A stretch of DNA of 64,000 bases from Pseudomonas sp. GM50 (GTDB taxonomy: Bacteria > Pseudomonadota > Gammaproteobacteria > Pseudomonadales > Pseudomonadaceae): positions 21,784-85,783 of the forward strand of contig NZ_AKJK01000069.1 in the NCBI RefSeq assembly GCF_000282375.1, in the 5' to 3' direction. A program made the translations under genes and the position numbers. Below are positions 35,676 to 44,435 of this stretch, in pieces. Below the pieces are notes generated by a model. The model was not told the origin of the DNA, ran no database searches, and worked only from the letters and a program-made list of their open reading frames with translations. How positions within the stretch are numbered: the stretch's first letter is position 1; each line of letters starts with the position of its first letter.

Positions 35676-36392
35676 GTGTCGCGAACCAGCCGTTTACTGA
35701 CGTTGTTACAAGTGCTGCGGGGCAAAAGTCGTCCGGTGACGGCCGCGACATTGGCCAGCGAACTGGAGATTTCCGAGCGCACGCTGTACCGCGACATCGC
35801 TGAACTCACCGCGCTCGGCGCGCCGATTTTTGGCGAGGCGGGGATCGGTTATGTGTTGCGCAGCGGCCTGTTTCTGCCGCCTTTGATGCTCAATGCCGAT
35901 GAGACCGAAGCCATCGTGCTTGGCTTGCGTTACGTGGATCAGCGTGGTGATGAGGTGTTGGGCAAAGCCGCGGCCGATGCCCTGGCAAAAATCGCTGCGG
36001 TACTCGACCCCGCCGCCCAGGAGGCCTTGCGCAACCCGACGGTGCTGCCGGGACCGCCGGGTTATGGCTATCCGCAAAATGCCGTGCCTTTGAACGTGTT
36101 TCGCCAAGCCATCCGCGATCAGGCCAAGCTGCACATCGACTACGCGGACGCCAATCAGGTGCCCAGTCAGCGGTTGATCTGGCCACTGGCCCTGGGTTTT
36201 CTCAACGAGGTGCGGATCATCGTCGCGTGGTGTGAATTGCGCAGTGCCTATCGCACCTTTCGCACCGACCGGATCTCAGCCGCCAGCGAGCAGGGTGAAC
36301 GCTATCCGGGGCGGCGCAGCGACCTTTTGCGCACCTGGCGCAAGCAGATGCAACTGGACGAAGCAGGGCGTTTCACTCCTGACAAGAATTGA
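35676..36392 (+). CDS. YafY-type HTH-WYL transcriptional regulator
   Basis: 238 residues with GTG start. The N-terminal HTH reads LLTLLQVLRGKSRPVTAATL and ELEISERTLYRDIAEL; the GYVLRSGLFLPPLMLNADE segment leads to a WYL-like domain from about residue 140, ending with RTFRTDRISAASEQGERYPG. Such regulators often sense ligands through the WYL domain. The next gene, a small NTF2-like protein 52 bases on, may be co-expressed. Confidence 0.88.
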   Translation: MSRTSRLLTLLQVLRGKSRPVTAATLASELEISERTLYRDIAELTALGAPIFGEAGIGYVLRSGLFLPPLMLNADETEAIVLGLRYVDQRGDEVLGKAAADALAKIAAVLDPAAQEALRNPTVLPGPPGYGYPQNAVPLNVFRQAIRDQAKLHIDYADANQVPSQRLIWPLALGFLNEVRIIVAWCELRSAYRTFRTDRISAASEQGERYPGRRSDLLRTWRKQMQLDEAGRFTPDKN

Positions 36393-36444
36393 CACAGGCT
36401 TGTTTTAGCATGGCTCCAGAATCAACTCACAAGGAGCCGTAAAC

Positions 36445-36786
36445 ATGTCCAATCCAGCCTCTTCACTGGCCCCCGCCATTGCCGCCTACATTGCCGCTGC
36501 CAATGCTCGCGACACGTCGAGGGTTGCCAGTTTTTTCGCTGAGGATGCCAACGTGTTCGATGAGGGGCAGCATCAGGTCGGCACACAAGCCATCGCCCAA
36601 TGGATGCAAGACACCGCACAACGTTATCAGCCTCGGGTCGAGGTGCTCGACGTTCAACAGCGCACCGGCAAAGTGCTGGTGCACAACCTGATCTCCGGCA
36701 CGTTCCCTGGCAGCCCGCTGGAACTGCGCTACATGTTCCGCCTCAATGAGCAGGGTAAAATCGCCCGGCTGGACATCTCGCTGTAA
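36445..36786 (+). CDS. NTF2/SnoaL-like small protein
   Basis: 113 residues with a cone-like NTF2 fold pattern: AIAAYIAAANARDTSRVASF, FAEDANVFDEGQ, and ELRYMFRLNEQGKIARLDI. Such proteins are isomerases, dehydratases or binding scaffolds; no catalytic Asp/His pair is obvious. AAGGAG precedes the ATG by eight bases. Confidence 0.82.
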   Translation: MSNPASSLAPAIAAYIAAANARDTSRVASFFAEDANVFDEGQHQVGTQAIAQWMQDTAQRYQPRVEVLDVQQRTGKVLVHNLISGTFPGSPLELRYMFRLNEQGKIARLDISL

Positions 36787-36798
36787 CCCGGCGCGAAA

Positions 36799-36982
36799 CC
36801 TGTGGGGGCTTATGTGGTGAGATGGCTTGTTGTGGCGAGGGGGCTTGTCGGAATGCCGCATCACCCCGTTCGGCTGCGAAGCAGCCGTAAATCCTTTACA
36901 TGCGGTTTAACTTTGAAATGCTGGGGGGCGCTTCGCACCCCAACGGGGGCAAGCCCCCTCGCCACAACAAGCCCGCTCCCAC
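36799..36982. repeat. Nested REP doublets upstream of zapE-like gene
   Basis: Outer arms CTGTGGGGGCTT... and AAGCCCGCTCCCACA enclose an inner doublet TGTGGCGAGGGGGCTTG / CAAGCCCCCTCGCCACA. The left inner arm is interrupted by TCGGAATGCCGCATCAC. The inner core, including TACATGCGGTTTAACTTTGA, is shared with the element at 39369-39520. Confidence 0.85.
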
Positions 36983-37012
36983 ATGAATTGCGTTTTACCT
37001 ATACTGCCGCGC

Positions 37013-38131
37013 ATGAATGTCGACTCTCCCTTAAGCGCCTGGCAACACGCCATCGACCAGAAGGGCTTCGTCCAGGACGAAGCTCAGGAACACGCCGTGT
37101 GGGCGCTGCAAAAATGCCACGAAGCCTTGCATGAAAACCGCACGCCCGTCACCGGCGTGTACCTCTGGGGTCCGGTCGGGCGGGGCAAGACCTGGTTGAT
37201 GGATCAGTTCTACCAAAACCTGCGCGTCCCGGCCCGGCGTCAGCACTTTCATCACTTCATGGGCTGGGTGCATCAGCGCTCTTTTCAATTGACCGGCACC
37301 GCCGACCCGTTGAAAGCGCTGGCCCGCGAGCTGAGCCAGGAAGTGCGGGTGCTGTGTTTCGATGAGTTGTTCGTCAACGACATCGGTGACGCGATCATTC
37401 TCGGGCGTTTGTTTCAGGTGATGTTCGAGCAGGGCGTGGTGGTGGTCTGCACCTCCAATCAGCCGCCGGATCAGCTGTACGCGGATGGCTTCAACCGTGA
37501 CCGGTTTGTGCCGGCTATTGCTGCGATCAAGCAACACATGCAAGTGATTGCGGTGGATGGCGGGGAAGATCATCGCCTGCATCCTGGCGCCGGTCTGCAG
37601 CGTTACTGGGTGAACGTACCGGGTCAGCCCGGCGCATTGAGCGAGGCGTTCAAAGCCTTGACCGTCGGCCAGTCGCTGTCCAGCGATCCGGTCAAGATCG
37701 GCTACCGTTCGGTCAATGTCATGCAGGCCAGTCAAACCGTGCTCTGGTGCCGTTACACCGAGCTCTGCGAGCAGCCGTTTGCGGCCATGGACTTCATGGC
37801 CCTGTGCGATACCTTCAGCGCTATTGTGTTGAGTGACGTGCCCAATCTCAGCGCGCAAAAACGCGAAGCGCGCATCGCCCGCGGCACTGAAGACGGCGTC
37901 GAACGGGTGGCAGCGGGGGATCGCGAGTTGCCGCAGTTGTCGGTGCACGACGACGGCGTGCGCCGGTTCATCGCCCTGGTGGACGAATGCTACGACCGCA
38001 AGGTGCCGCTGTACCTCGAAGCGCAGGTGCCGATGGAAGCGCTATACACCGAGGGCTATCTGGAATTTCCGTTTCGTCGCACCCTCAGTCGTTTGCAGGA
38101 GATGCAGCTAAAACGTTTCGCCGAGGCTTGA
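37013..38131 (+). CDS. ZapE/AFG1-family ATPase (paralogue)
   Basis: 372 residues. Walker A is GPVGRGKT (residues 53-60), Walker B is VLCFDELFVNDIGDA, the sensor is VVVCTSNQPPDQLYADG, followed by the AFG1 block FVPAIAAIKQHMQVIAVDGG. ZapE acts at the division septum under stress. The gene lies outside the usual zapE context, so I treat it as a possible second copy. I see no ribosome site before the ATG, but TATACT sits eight bases upstream of it (see findings). An in-frame ATG at 36983 lies inside the REP element and is less likely. Confidence 0.88.
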   Translation: MNVDSPLSAWQHAIDQKGFVQDEAQEHAVWALQKCHEALHENRTPVTGVYLWGPVGRGKTWLMDQFYQNLRVPARRQHFHHFMGWVHQRSFQLTGTADPLKALARELSQEVRVLCFDELFVNDIGDAIILGRLFQVMFEQGVVVVCTSNQPPDQLYADGFNRDRFVPAIAAIKQHMQVIAVDGGEDHRLHPGAGLQRYWVNVPGQPGALSEAFKALTVGQSLSSDPVKIGYRSVNVMQASQTVLWCRYTELCEQPFAAMDFMALCDTFSAIVLSDVPNLSAQKREARIARGTEDGVERVAAGDRELPQLSVHDDGVRRFIALVDECYDRKVPLYLEAQVPMEALYTEGYLEFPFRRTLSRLQEMQLKRFAEA

Positions 38132-38149
38132 TATCCGGGAGGAGCGAAC

Positions 38150-38731
38150 ATGAATCAGCCCTTGTCTCACCATTTGCTGACCATGGCCTATCAGAACGCC
38201 TGGGCCAATCACCGACTGGCCAAGGCCTGGCTTCAGCTGAGCCCGGCCGAGCTGGCGGCGCCGCGAGTCAGTTTCTTTCCCAGCCTCAGCGCGACCCTCA
38301 ATCACATCCTGACCTGTGACTGGTTCTATGTGGATGCACTGGAGCGGGAGTTGCGCGGTGACGAACCACATCCCGATTGCTACGTGTTTTTCAACGAAGA
38401 CGAGCCGTTCGCCCACGGCGCCGATCTCAAGCGCGAGCAAGCCCTGGTGGACCGTCGACTGATTGCCTACTGCGAGCAACTGCGCGACGCAGACCTCGGA
38501 CGGCTTGTGACCATCGCGCGTGACACCCCGCAACATGACAGCCGTTTACGCATGCTGTCCCATTTGTTCGAGCATCAGATTCATCATCGCGGGCAGGTTC
38601 ACGCGATGCTCAGTGGCACCTCGGTCACGCCGCCGCAGCTGGACGAGTTTTTCTGTGCCGGAGAGTCGGCGTTGAGGGCCGAGGATTTTGCCGAGTTGGG
38701 ATGGACCGAGGTAATGATCTGGGGCGTTTGA
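38150..38731 (+). CDS. DinB-family metal-dependent protein
   Basis: 193 residues, four-helix bundle DinB/YfiT fold. Candidate metal ligands are His52 in TLNHILTCDWF and the two His of the LFEHQIHHRGQVH motif. GGGAGGAG precedes the ATG and the gene begins 18 bases after the zapE-like stop, so they likely form an operon. Relatives include thiol-dependent S-transferases; substrate unknown. Confidence 0.88.
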   Translation: MNQPLSHHLLTMAYQNAWANHRLAKAWLQLSPAELAAPRVSFFPSLSATLNHILTCDWFYVDALERELRGDEPHPDCYVFFNEDEPFAHGADLKREQALVDRRLIAYCEQLRDADLGRLVTIARDTPQHDSRLRMLSHLFEHQIHHRGQVHAMLSGTSVTPPQLDEFFCAGESALRAEDFAELGWTEVMIWGV

Positions 38732-38782
38732 GAGGGAACGTTCACAACAGGATCCGGTTGTCGGCACCCCGGTACTCGCGAT

Positions 38783-38798
38783 AAGGTCACTGGACCTT
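38783..38798. other. Perfect short palindrome between dinB-like and GNAT genes
   Basis: AAGGTC-ACTG-GACCTT, a six-base perfect stem with a four-base spacer and no following T tract. It could be an operator or weak terminator; not resolvable by eye. Confidence 0.4.
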
Positions 38799-38847
38799 TC
38801 AGTGCGCAAGAGGCGAACTGGGGCAACTTGTGTGATTGAGGGTGGAA

Positions 38848-39339
38848 ATGGAATCCGCAGAAATTCTTGTGCTTCAGGCCAGCTACACCAACCCGGTGCA
38901 TGCCGAGGCGATTGGCCTGGTGTTGAACCACTACGCTGAAGACCCGATGGGCGGCGGTCAGCCGTTACCGGCCGATAGGTTGCAACAACTGCCGGGGGAA
39001 CTGGCCAAGCGTCCCCATGCCTTCAGCGTATTGGCGTTTGTTGGCGGTGAGCCGGCAGGGCTGGTCAACTGCTTTGAAGGTTTTTCGACCTTCGCCTGCC
39101 GGCCACTGGTCAACGTGCACGATGTTGCCGTGGTGTCGAAGTTTCGCGGGTTGGGGCTGAGTCAGAAGATGCTGCACAAAGTCGAGGACATCGCACGCCA
39201 GCGCGGCTGCTGCAAAATCACCCTGGAAGTGCTGGAAGGCAATGCAGTGGCTCAGGGGGCTTATGGCAAGTTCGGTTTCTCGCCAGGCATGTTCGACCCG
39301 GCGCACGGCCGGATGCTGTTCTGGACCAAGGCGCTTTAA
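38848..39339 (+). CDS. GNAT N-acetyltransferase
   Basis: 163 residues starting MESAEILVLQ with GAGG upstream. VLAFVGGEPAGLVNCFEGF is the central sheet; the acetyl-CoA loop reads SKFRGLGLSQKML and the C-terminal part is LEVLEGNAVAQGAYGKFGF. Small-molecule type GNAT; substrate unknown. Confidence 0.87.
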   Translation: MESAEILVLQASYTNPVHAEAIGLVLNHYAEDPMGGGQPLPADRLQQLPGELAKRPHAFSVLAFVGGEPAGLVNCFEGFSTFACRPLVNVHDVAVVSKFRGLGLSQKMLHKVEDIARQRGCCKITLEVLEGNAVAQGAYGKFGFSPGMFDPAHGRMLFWTKAL

Positions 39340-39368
39340 TTCGCAGTCCATTTTGGGAGCGAGCTTGT

Positions 39369-39520
39369 TGTGGGGCGGGGCTTCTGTGGCGAGGGGGCTT
39401 GCCCCCGTTCGGCTGCGAAGCAGTCGTAAACCCTGTACATGCGGTTTAACTTTGAAATGCCGGGGGCGCTTCGCACCCCAACGGGGGCAAGCCCCCTCGC
39501 CACAGAAGCCCGCCCCCACA
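39369..39520. repeat. Nested REP doublets between GNAT and cptA genes
   Basis: Outer arms TGTGGGGCGGGGCTTC / GAAGCCCGCCCCCACA and inner arms TGTGGCGAGGGGGCTTGCC / GGCAAGCCCCCTCGCCACA. The inner core matches 36799-36982 closely over the right half, including TACATGCGGTTTAACTTTGA and GCGCTTCGCACCCCAACGGG. Confidence 0.88.
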
Positions 39521-39535
39521 GGATCCGCGCCAGAA

Positions 39536-41281
39536 TTACTGCTGAACGACTGCCGGAGTGGCCGGCGCGTTCTTGGGCTTCATCAGGCTGAAGTCAATCA
39601 ACGGCCGCTGCTGACGCTCATAAGGGTTGCCGATCATCAATGGCCGAGGCTTGAAGCTGTCGCTGACCAGGCTTTTGCTGCGGTCGAGTTCATCGAAACT
39701 CAGGCCGGCCAGATCCGCCCACGTGTGAATCAGTTGCGAACTGCTGTACGGCCGGCTCAAGTCGCCAGCAAAACTCCAGTCATGGGTTTCGCGCCATTTC
39801 GGCGAGGCCCAGGCCATGAACGGAATGGTGTACATCGGCGCCGTCGGTTTGCTCTCGTTGCGGCCCAGGGTTTTATGGCCAACGGAGTCGAAGACGTCTT
39901 CGCCATGGTCGGAGAGGTACAGCAGGAAGCCGTTCGGATCAGACTTGGCGTAGTCCTTGATCAGGCTCGACACCACGAAGTCGTTGTACAGCACCGCGTT
40001 GTCATAGCTGTTGTATGTCGGCACCTGATCGTCACGCACGCCATCCGGAACACCTTTGCGGTCGGTGAACTTGTTGAACGTCGGCGGGTAACGGTACTGG
40101 TAGCTCATGTGCGTGCCGAGCAAATGCACGACGATCAGCTTGCGTGGTGCCGCATCGGCCAGCGCCTTGTTGAACGGCTCTATCACATCGCCATCGTACT
40201 GGGCGGCGTTCTGGTTGCGGTTGTTGTTCAGGTACACCTGCTCGTCGGCCTGCTCGGAGAAGGTCGTGAGCATGGTGTTGCGCTTGGTCATGGTCTGCTG
40301 GTTGGTGATCCAGAAAGTCTTGTAACCCGCCTGTTTCATCATGCTGACCAGCGACGGTGTCGACAGGTACAGGTCCGGGTTCTCTTCGTCGGCGAACGTC
40401 AGTACCTGTTGCAACGCCTCGATGGTGTAGGGGCGTGGGGTAATGACGTTATCGAAAACCGCCAGTTGATCCTTGAGCTTGTCCAGCTCCGGCGTTGTTT
40501 GCCGAGGGTAGCCGTACAGGCTCATACGCTGACGGTTGGTGGACTCGCCGATCACCAGCACCAGGGTCGCCGGCTGATTGGCCATCGAATCGGTGAGGTT
40601 CTTGAGCGGTGGAATTTTGCTGGCGCTGTGAAGCATGTCTTGCATGCCGGCCAGGGTATCGAGGTAACGGTGATAGGCCACGGCCATCTGCCAAGGCACG
40701 GCGGGCTCGATGCGGGTTTCGAATTTCTCGAAGCCACCCGCCAAGCTACCGGTGCGCGCGGTTTGCTTGATCAGCGGGTAACCGACCACGGCCAGCAGAA
40801 TCGCCGTCGCCGCGACCAACGCCTGGCCGCGTGGCAGGTGCACCGGACGCAAGCGGGTCCACAGGAAATACGCGAACGCGGTATGGGCGAGGAACGCCGG
40901 CACCATCCACCAGGCAAAATACTGGGTCATGTACTCGCCGGCTTCAGACACGTTCGATTCGAACATGATGAAGATGACGCTCTGGGAAAATTCCTGCTGA
41001 TAGATGAAGAAATAACCAAGGCTGGCCATCGAACAGGCCCACAGCACCACGCCGATCAGCGCGGCCATCACTCGTGTTTGCTTGGGAAACAGCAGCATCG
41101 GCGCGAGCCAGATGGCGCTCATCACAAAGGCCTGGCGGAACCCGGTAAAACCGGAAGTGCCTGTCAGTTGAATCAGTAGTTGGGTGATGCCGGAAAAATA
41201 CCAGAAGAACAGAAATAACCAGAGAAATCCTGCCCAATCAAAACCTTTCGCAGACGTTTTGCTGCGTTTAAACAAAGCCAT
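39536..41281 (-). CDS. cptA: Phosphoethanolamine transferase, CptA type
   Basis: 581-residue inner-membrane enzyme of the EptA/CptA sulfatase-like family that transfers phosphoethanolamine from phosphatidylethanolamine to LPS, in CptA's case to core heptose phosphate. Five hydrophobic spans lie before residue 175. In the periplasmic domain the nucleophile is Thr248 in VIGESTNRQRMSLYGY, and metal-site motifs LYLSDHGEDVFD and GRNESKPTAPMY follow. GGAG precedes the ATG by six bases. Assignment to CptA over EptA rests on overall pattern and is moderate. Confidence 0.85.
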   Translation of the reverse strand: MALFKRSKTSAKGFDWAGFLWLFLFFWYFSGITQLLIQLTGTSGFTGFRQAFVMSAIWLAPMLLFPKQTRVMAALIGVVLWACSMASLGYFFIYQQEFSQSVIFIMFESNVSEAGEYMTQYFAWWMVPAFLAHTAFAYFLWTRLRPVHLPRGQALVAATAILLAVVGYPLIKQTARTGSLAGGFEKFETRIEPAVPWQMAVAYHRYLDTLAGMQDMLHSASKIPPLKNLTDSMANQPATLVLVIGESTNRQRMSLYGYPRQTTPELDKLKDQLAVFDNVITPRPYTIEALQQVLTFADEENPDLYLSTPSLVSMMKQAGYKTFWITNQQTMTKRNTMLTTFSEQADEQVYLNNNRNQNAAQYDGDVIEPFNKALADAAPRKLIVVHLLGTHMSYQYRYPPTFNKFTDRKGVPDGVRDDQVPTYNSYDNAVLYNDFVVSSLIKDYAKSDPNGFLLYLSDHGEDVFDSVGHKTLGRNESKPTAPMYTIPFMAWASPKWRETHDWSFAGDLSRPYSSSQLIHTWADLAGLSFDELDRSKSLVSDSFKPRPLMIGNPYERQQRPLIDFSLMKPKNAPATPAVVQQ

Positions 41282-41479
41282 TCAGCACTCCAGCCTGATA
41301 ATTACTTCGGCCGTCGGCACTTTCCCTGTCGCAGACGAACGGGCGCCGCGCGGATACCGAGCGGCCACAATGAGCCGGAGTATCGACAAGAAGGTGTGAA
41401 AACTTTGTGAGTTGCCAGAGCTGGCAGAATTGCATCGAGTCGGAAACAGCGGTGGCTGCTTCCGAGTCAAACGAGGGGA

Positions 41480-41662
41480 TCAGGCGTGGGGGGCGCGCTG
41501 GGTGACGGGCAAGGGCTGAGTCTGATTGCCTTGGGTCAGCAGGCGTAATTGCGCGACTTCCCGCTTCAACTGGTCGCGCTCGTCTTTGAGCTGGCGCAGT
41601 TCATCGCGACGGATCGTTACGTAAAGTGTTTGTGCTGGCAGTGCTGTGTGTACGGTGCCCAT
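41480..41662 (-). CDS. 60-residue coiled-coil microprotein
   Basis: Begins MGTVHTALPAQTLYVTIRRD and then has a heptad-like charged helix ELRQLKDERDQLKREVAQLR, ending in a Pro/Gln-rich tail. GAGG six bases upstream supports translation. It lies between cptA and gnd. I do not recognise it. Confidence 0.6.
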   Translation of the reverse strand: MGTVHTALPAQTLYVTIRRDELRQLKDERDQLKREVAQLRLLTQGNQTQPLPVTQRAPHA

Positions 41663-41934
41663 TGCTCACCTCGCAAATGGCTGTCTCAACTGTAAGTTCG
41701 CTCCCGATTTCGGGTGCTGACTTACTATCGGCGCCAATTTTGATTTCTTTTGCCCCCGAAGGGAACTTTTTTATTTTTCATGGTCGTTGTGTCTTCGGGA
41801 CGATTCCCGGCGTTATCAGTCTGGATCGGGCACAATGCCCGGAAACTATGTGCCAGCGCTCTGGACTAACCCTCATTAGTCGCGTTGGGCTATAACCTTT
41901 GACACACTTTATTTGTAGTAGGGAGCATCAGTAC

Positions 41935-42915
41935 ATGCAACTCGGGATTATTGGACTGGGCCGCATGGGCGGTAATATTGCGCGGCGCCTGATGCTCAAC
42001 GGGCATACCACCGTTGTTTACGACCGCAATAGCGCCTTTGTCGACACCCTGGCTGAAGAAGGCGCCACCGGTGTTGCCGACTTGCCAGCCCTGGTCGCTG
42101 GCCTGGCCAAACCGCGCGCAGTTTGGGTCATGCTGCCCGCCGGCGCACCCACCGAAGACACCATCGACACCCTGAGCACCTTGCTTGACGCTGGCGATAC
42201 CATTATCGATGGCGGCAACACCTTCTATAAGGATGACATCCGCCGGGCCAAAACCTTGTCGGAAAAAGGCCTGCACTACATCGACGTCGGTACCTCCGGT
42301 GGCGTCTGGGGCCTGGAACGCGGCTACTGCATGATGATCGGCGGCGATGCCGAGACCGTTAAGCGCCTCGACCCGCTGTTCGAATCCCTGGCCCCGGGCA
42401 TGGGCGACATTCCTCGCACCAAGGACCGCAAATCGGAAGATGATCGCGCCGAGCGCGGTTACATCCACGCAGGCCCCGCTGGTGCAGGGCACTTCGTGAA
42501 GATGATCCACAACGGTATCGAGTACGGAATGATGCAGGCCTTCGCCGAAGGCTTCGACATTCTCAAGACCAAGGCCAGTACCAACCTGCCGGAAGATCAG
42601 CGCTTTGACCTGAACGTTGCCGACATCGCCGAAGTCTGGCGTCGTGGCAGCGTGGTGTCGTCCTGGCTGCTCGACCTGACCGCCGACGCCCTGGCCAGCG
42701 ACCCGAAACTCGATGGTTACTCCGGTTCGGTGGCTGACAGCGGTGAAGGTCGCTGGACCATCGAAGCCGCCATGGAGCAATCGGTGCCCGTGCCAGTGCT
42801 GTCGAACTCGCTGTTCTCGCGCTACCGTTCACGCGGGCAAGGCACCTTTGGTGACAAGATTCTCTCTGCCCAGCGCTTCGGCTTCGGCGGCCATGTGGAG
42901 ACCTCGAAAAAATGA
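41935..42915 (+). CDS. gnd: 6-phosphogluconate dehydrogenase, short (GntZ-type) form
   Basis: 326-residue NAD(P)-dependent oxidative decarboxylase giving ribulose 5-phosphate and CO2. GLGRMGGNIARRL is the nucleotide-binding start; DGGNTFYKDD, GTSGGVWGLERGYCMMIGG and HAGPAGAGHFVKMIHNGIEYG carry the substrate and catalytic residues including Lys in FVKMIHNGIE. At 326 residues it is the short, often NAD-preferring form rather than the 468-residue form. GGGAG precedes the ATG. Its stop overlaps the zwf start. Confidence 0.95.
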   Translation: MQLGIIGLGRMGGNIARRLMLNGHTTVVYDRNSAFVDTLAEEGATGVADLPALVAGLAKPRAVWVMLPAGAPTEDTIDTLSTLLDAGDTIIDGGNTFYKDDIRRAKTLSEKGLHYIDVGTSGGVWGLERGYCMMIGGDAETVKRLDPLFESLAPGMGDIPRTKDRKSEDDRAERGYIHAGPAGAGHFVKMIHNGIEYGMMQAFAEGFDILKTKASTNLPEDQRFDLNVADIAEVWRRGSVVSSWLLDLTADALASDPKLDGYSGSVADSGEGRWTIEAAMEQSVPVPVLSNSLFSRYRSRGQGTFGDKILSAQRFGFGGHVETSKK

Positions 42916-44435
42916 CCCATGTGATCCGCAGGAAATCCAAGGCTGAACCGGCACCGCCGACCACGCTGTTTCTGTTCGGTGCCCATGGTGATCTGGTCAA
43001 GCGTCTGCTGATGCCGGCGCTGTACAACCTGAGTCGCGACGGTTTGCTGGGAAATGGACTGCGGATCATCGGCGTTGATCACAACGCCATCAGTGACGAA
43101 GCCTTCGCCAAAAAACTCGAAGATTTCATTCGGGCGGAAGTGGCGGCCAAGGTCGGCAAGGGCGATCAAGCCCTTGACCCGGCGTTGTGGGCCAAACTGG
43201 CCAAGCACATCAGCTACGTCCAGGGCGACTTCCTTGACGAACGCACCTATGAAGCGCTGGCGGCGAAAATCGCCGCCAGCGGTACTGGCAATGCGATTTT
43301 CTACTTGGCCACCGCGCCGCGCTTTTTCAGCGAAGTGGTGCAGAGGCTCGGCGCTGCCGGATTGTTGCAAGAAACCCCTGAAGCGTTCAGGAGGGTGGTG
43401 ATCGAAAAACCTTTCGGCTCCGACTTGCACACCGCCGAAGCCTTGAACGCGTGCCTGCTCAAGGTGATGACGGAAAAGCAGATCTACCGGATCGATCACT
43501 ATCTGGGCAAGGAAACCGTGCAGAACATTCTGGTCAGCCGGTTCTCCAACAGCCTGTTCGAAGCCTTCTGGAACAACCATTACATCGACCACGTGCAAAT
43601 CACCGCCGCCGAAACCGTCGGCGTGGAAACCCGTGGCAGTTTTTATGAAGTCACCGGCGCCCTGCGGGACATGGTGCCCAATCACCTGTTCCAATTGTTG
43701 GCGATGGTGGCCATGGAACCGCCGGCCGCGTTTGGCGCCGATGCAGTACGCGGCGAGAAAGCCAAAGTCGTCGGCGCGATTCGCCCCTGGACAACCGAGG
43801 AAGCGCGAGCCAACTCGGTGCGTGGCCAATACGCGGCCGGCGAGATTGGTGGCGAGCCGCTGCCCGGTTATCGCCAGGAAGCCAACGTGGCGCCCGACAG
43901 CACGACCGAAACCTATGTCGCGCTCAAAGTGATGATCGACAATTGGCGCTGGGTCGGTGTGCCGTTCTACCTGCGCACCGGCAAGCGCATGAGCGCGCGC
44001 GATACCGAGATTGTCATTTGCTTCAAGCCGGCGCCGTATGCGCAGTTCCGCGATACCGAGGTCGATGAGTTGCAGCCGACCTATCTGCGGATCCAGATCC
44101 AGCCCAACGAAGGCATGTGGTTCGACCTGCTGGCCAAGCGGCCGGGGCCGGCGTTGAACATGGCCAACATCGAGCTGGGTTTTGCCTACAAGGATTTCTT
44201 TGAAATGCAGCCGTCCACTGGCTATGAAACGTTGATCTACGATTGCCTGACTGGCGATCAGACGCTATTCCAGCGCGCCGACAACATCGAGAACGGCTGG
44301 CGCGCCGTGCAGCCATTCCTCGACGCCTGGCAGCAGGACGCAACAGTGCAGAGCTATGCGGCGGGCGAAGATGGGCCAAAGGCCGCTGACGAGCTGCTGA
44401 CCCGCGACGGCCGCGTCTGGCACAGCGTCGGATGA
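42912..44435 (+). CDS. zwf: Glucose-6-phosphate 1-dehydrogenase
   Basis: 507 residues; oxidises glucose 6-phosphate to 6-phosphogluconolactone. The coenzyme motif is GAHGDLVKR (residues 23-31; the usual form is GASGDLAKR) and the active site is RIDHYLGKE (193-201) with the catalytic His. VIEKPFG precedes it as expected. Starts with ATGA overlap from gnd. Pseudomonas usually carry another zwf beside edd/eda; this copy, paired with gnd, would run the oxidative pentose phosphate route. Confidence 0.95.
   Translation: MTHVIRRKSKAEPAPPTTLFLFGAHGDLVKRLLMPALYNLSRDGLLGNGLRIIGVDHNAISDEAFAKKLEDFIRAEVAAKVGKGDQALDPALWAKLAKHISYVQGDFLDERTYEALAAKIAASGTGNAIFYLATAPRFFSEVVQRLGAAGLLQETPEAFRRVVIEKPFGSDLHTAEALNACLLKVMTEKQIYRIDHYLGKETVQNILVSRFSNSLFEAFWNNHYIDHVQITAAETVGVETRGSFYEVTGALRDMVPNHLFQLLAMVAMEPPAAFGADAVRGEKAKVVGAIRPWTTEEARANSVRGQYAAGEIGGEPLPGYRQEANVAPDSTTETYVALKVMIDNWRWVGVPFYLRTGKRMSARDTEIVICFKPAPYAQFRDTEVDELQPTYLRIQIQPNEGMWFDLLAKRPGPALNMANIELGFAYKDFFEMQPSTGYETLIYDCLTGDQTLFQRADNIENGWRAVQPFLDAWQQDATVQSYAAGEDGPKAADELLTRDGRVWHSVG

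Noticed and set aside
39242..41179. 645-codon plus-strand frame opposite cptA
   Set aside because: It begins inside the GNAT gene and passes through a REP element; the opposite strand is a clear CptA-type enzyme.
41899..41927. TTGACA at 41899 as the -35 of gnd
   Set aside because: No acceptable -10 hexamer lies 16-18 bases downstream; that spacing falls on the ribosome-binding region.
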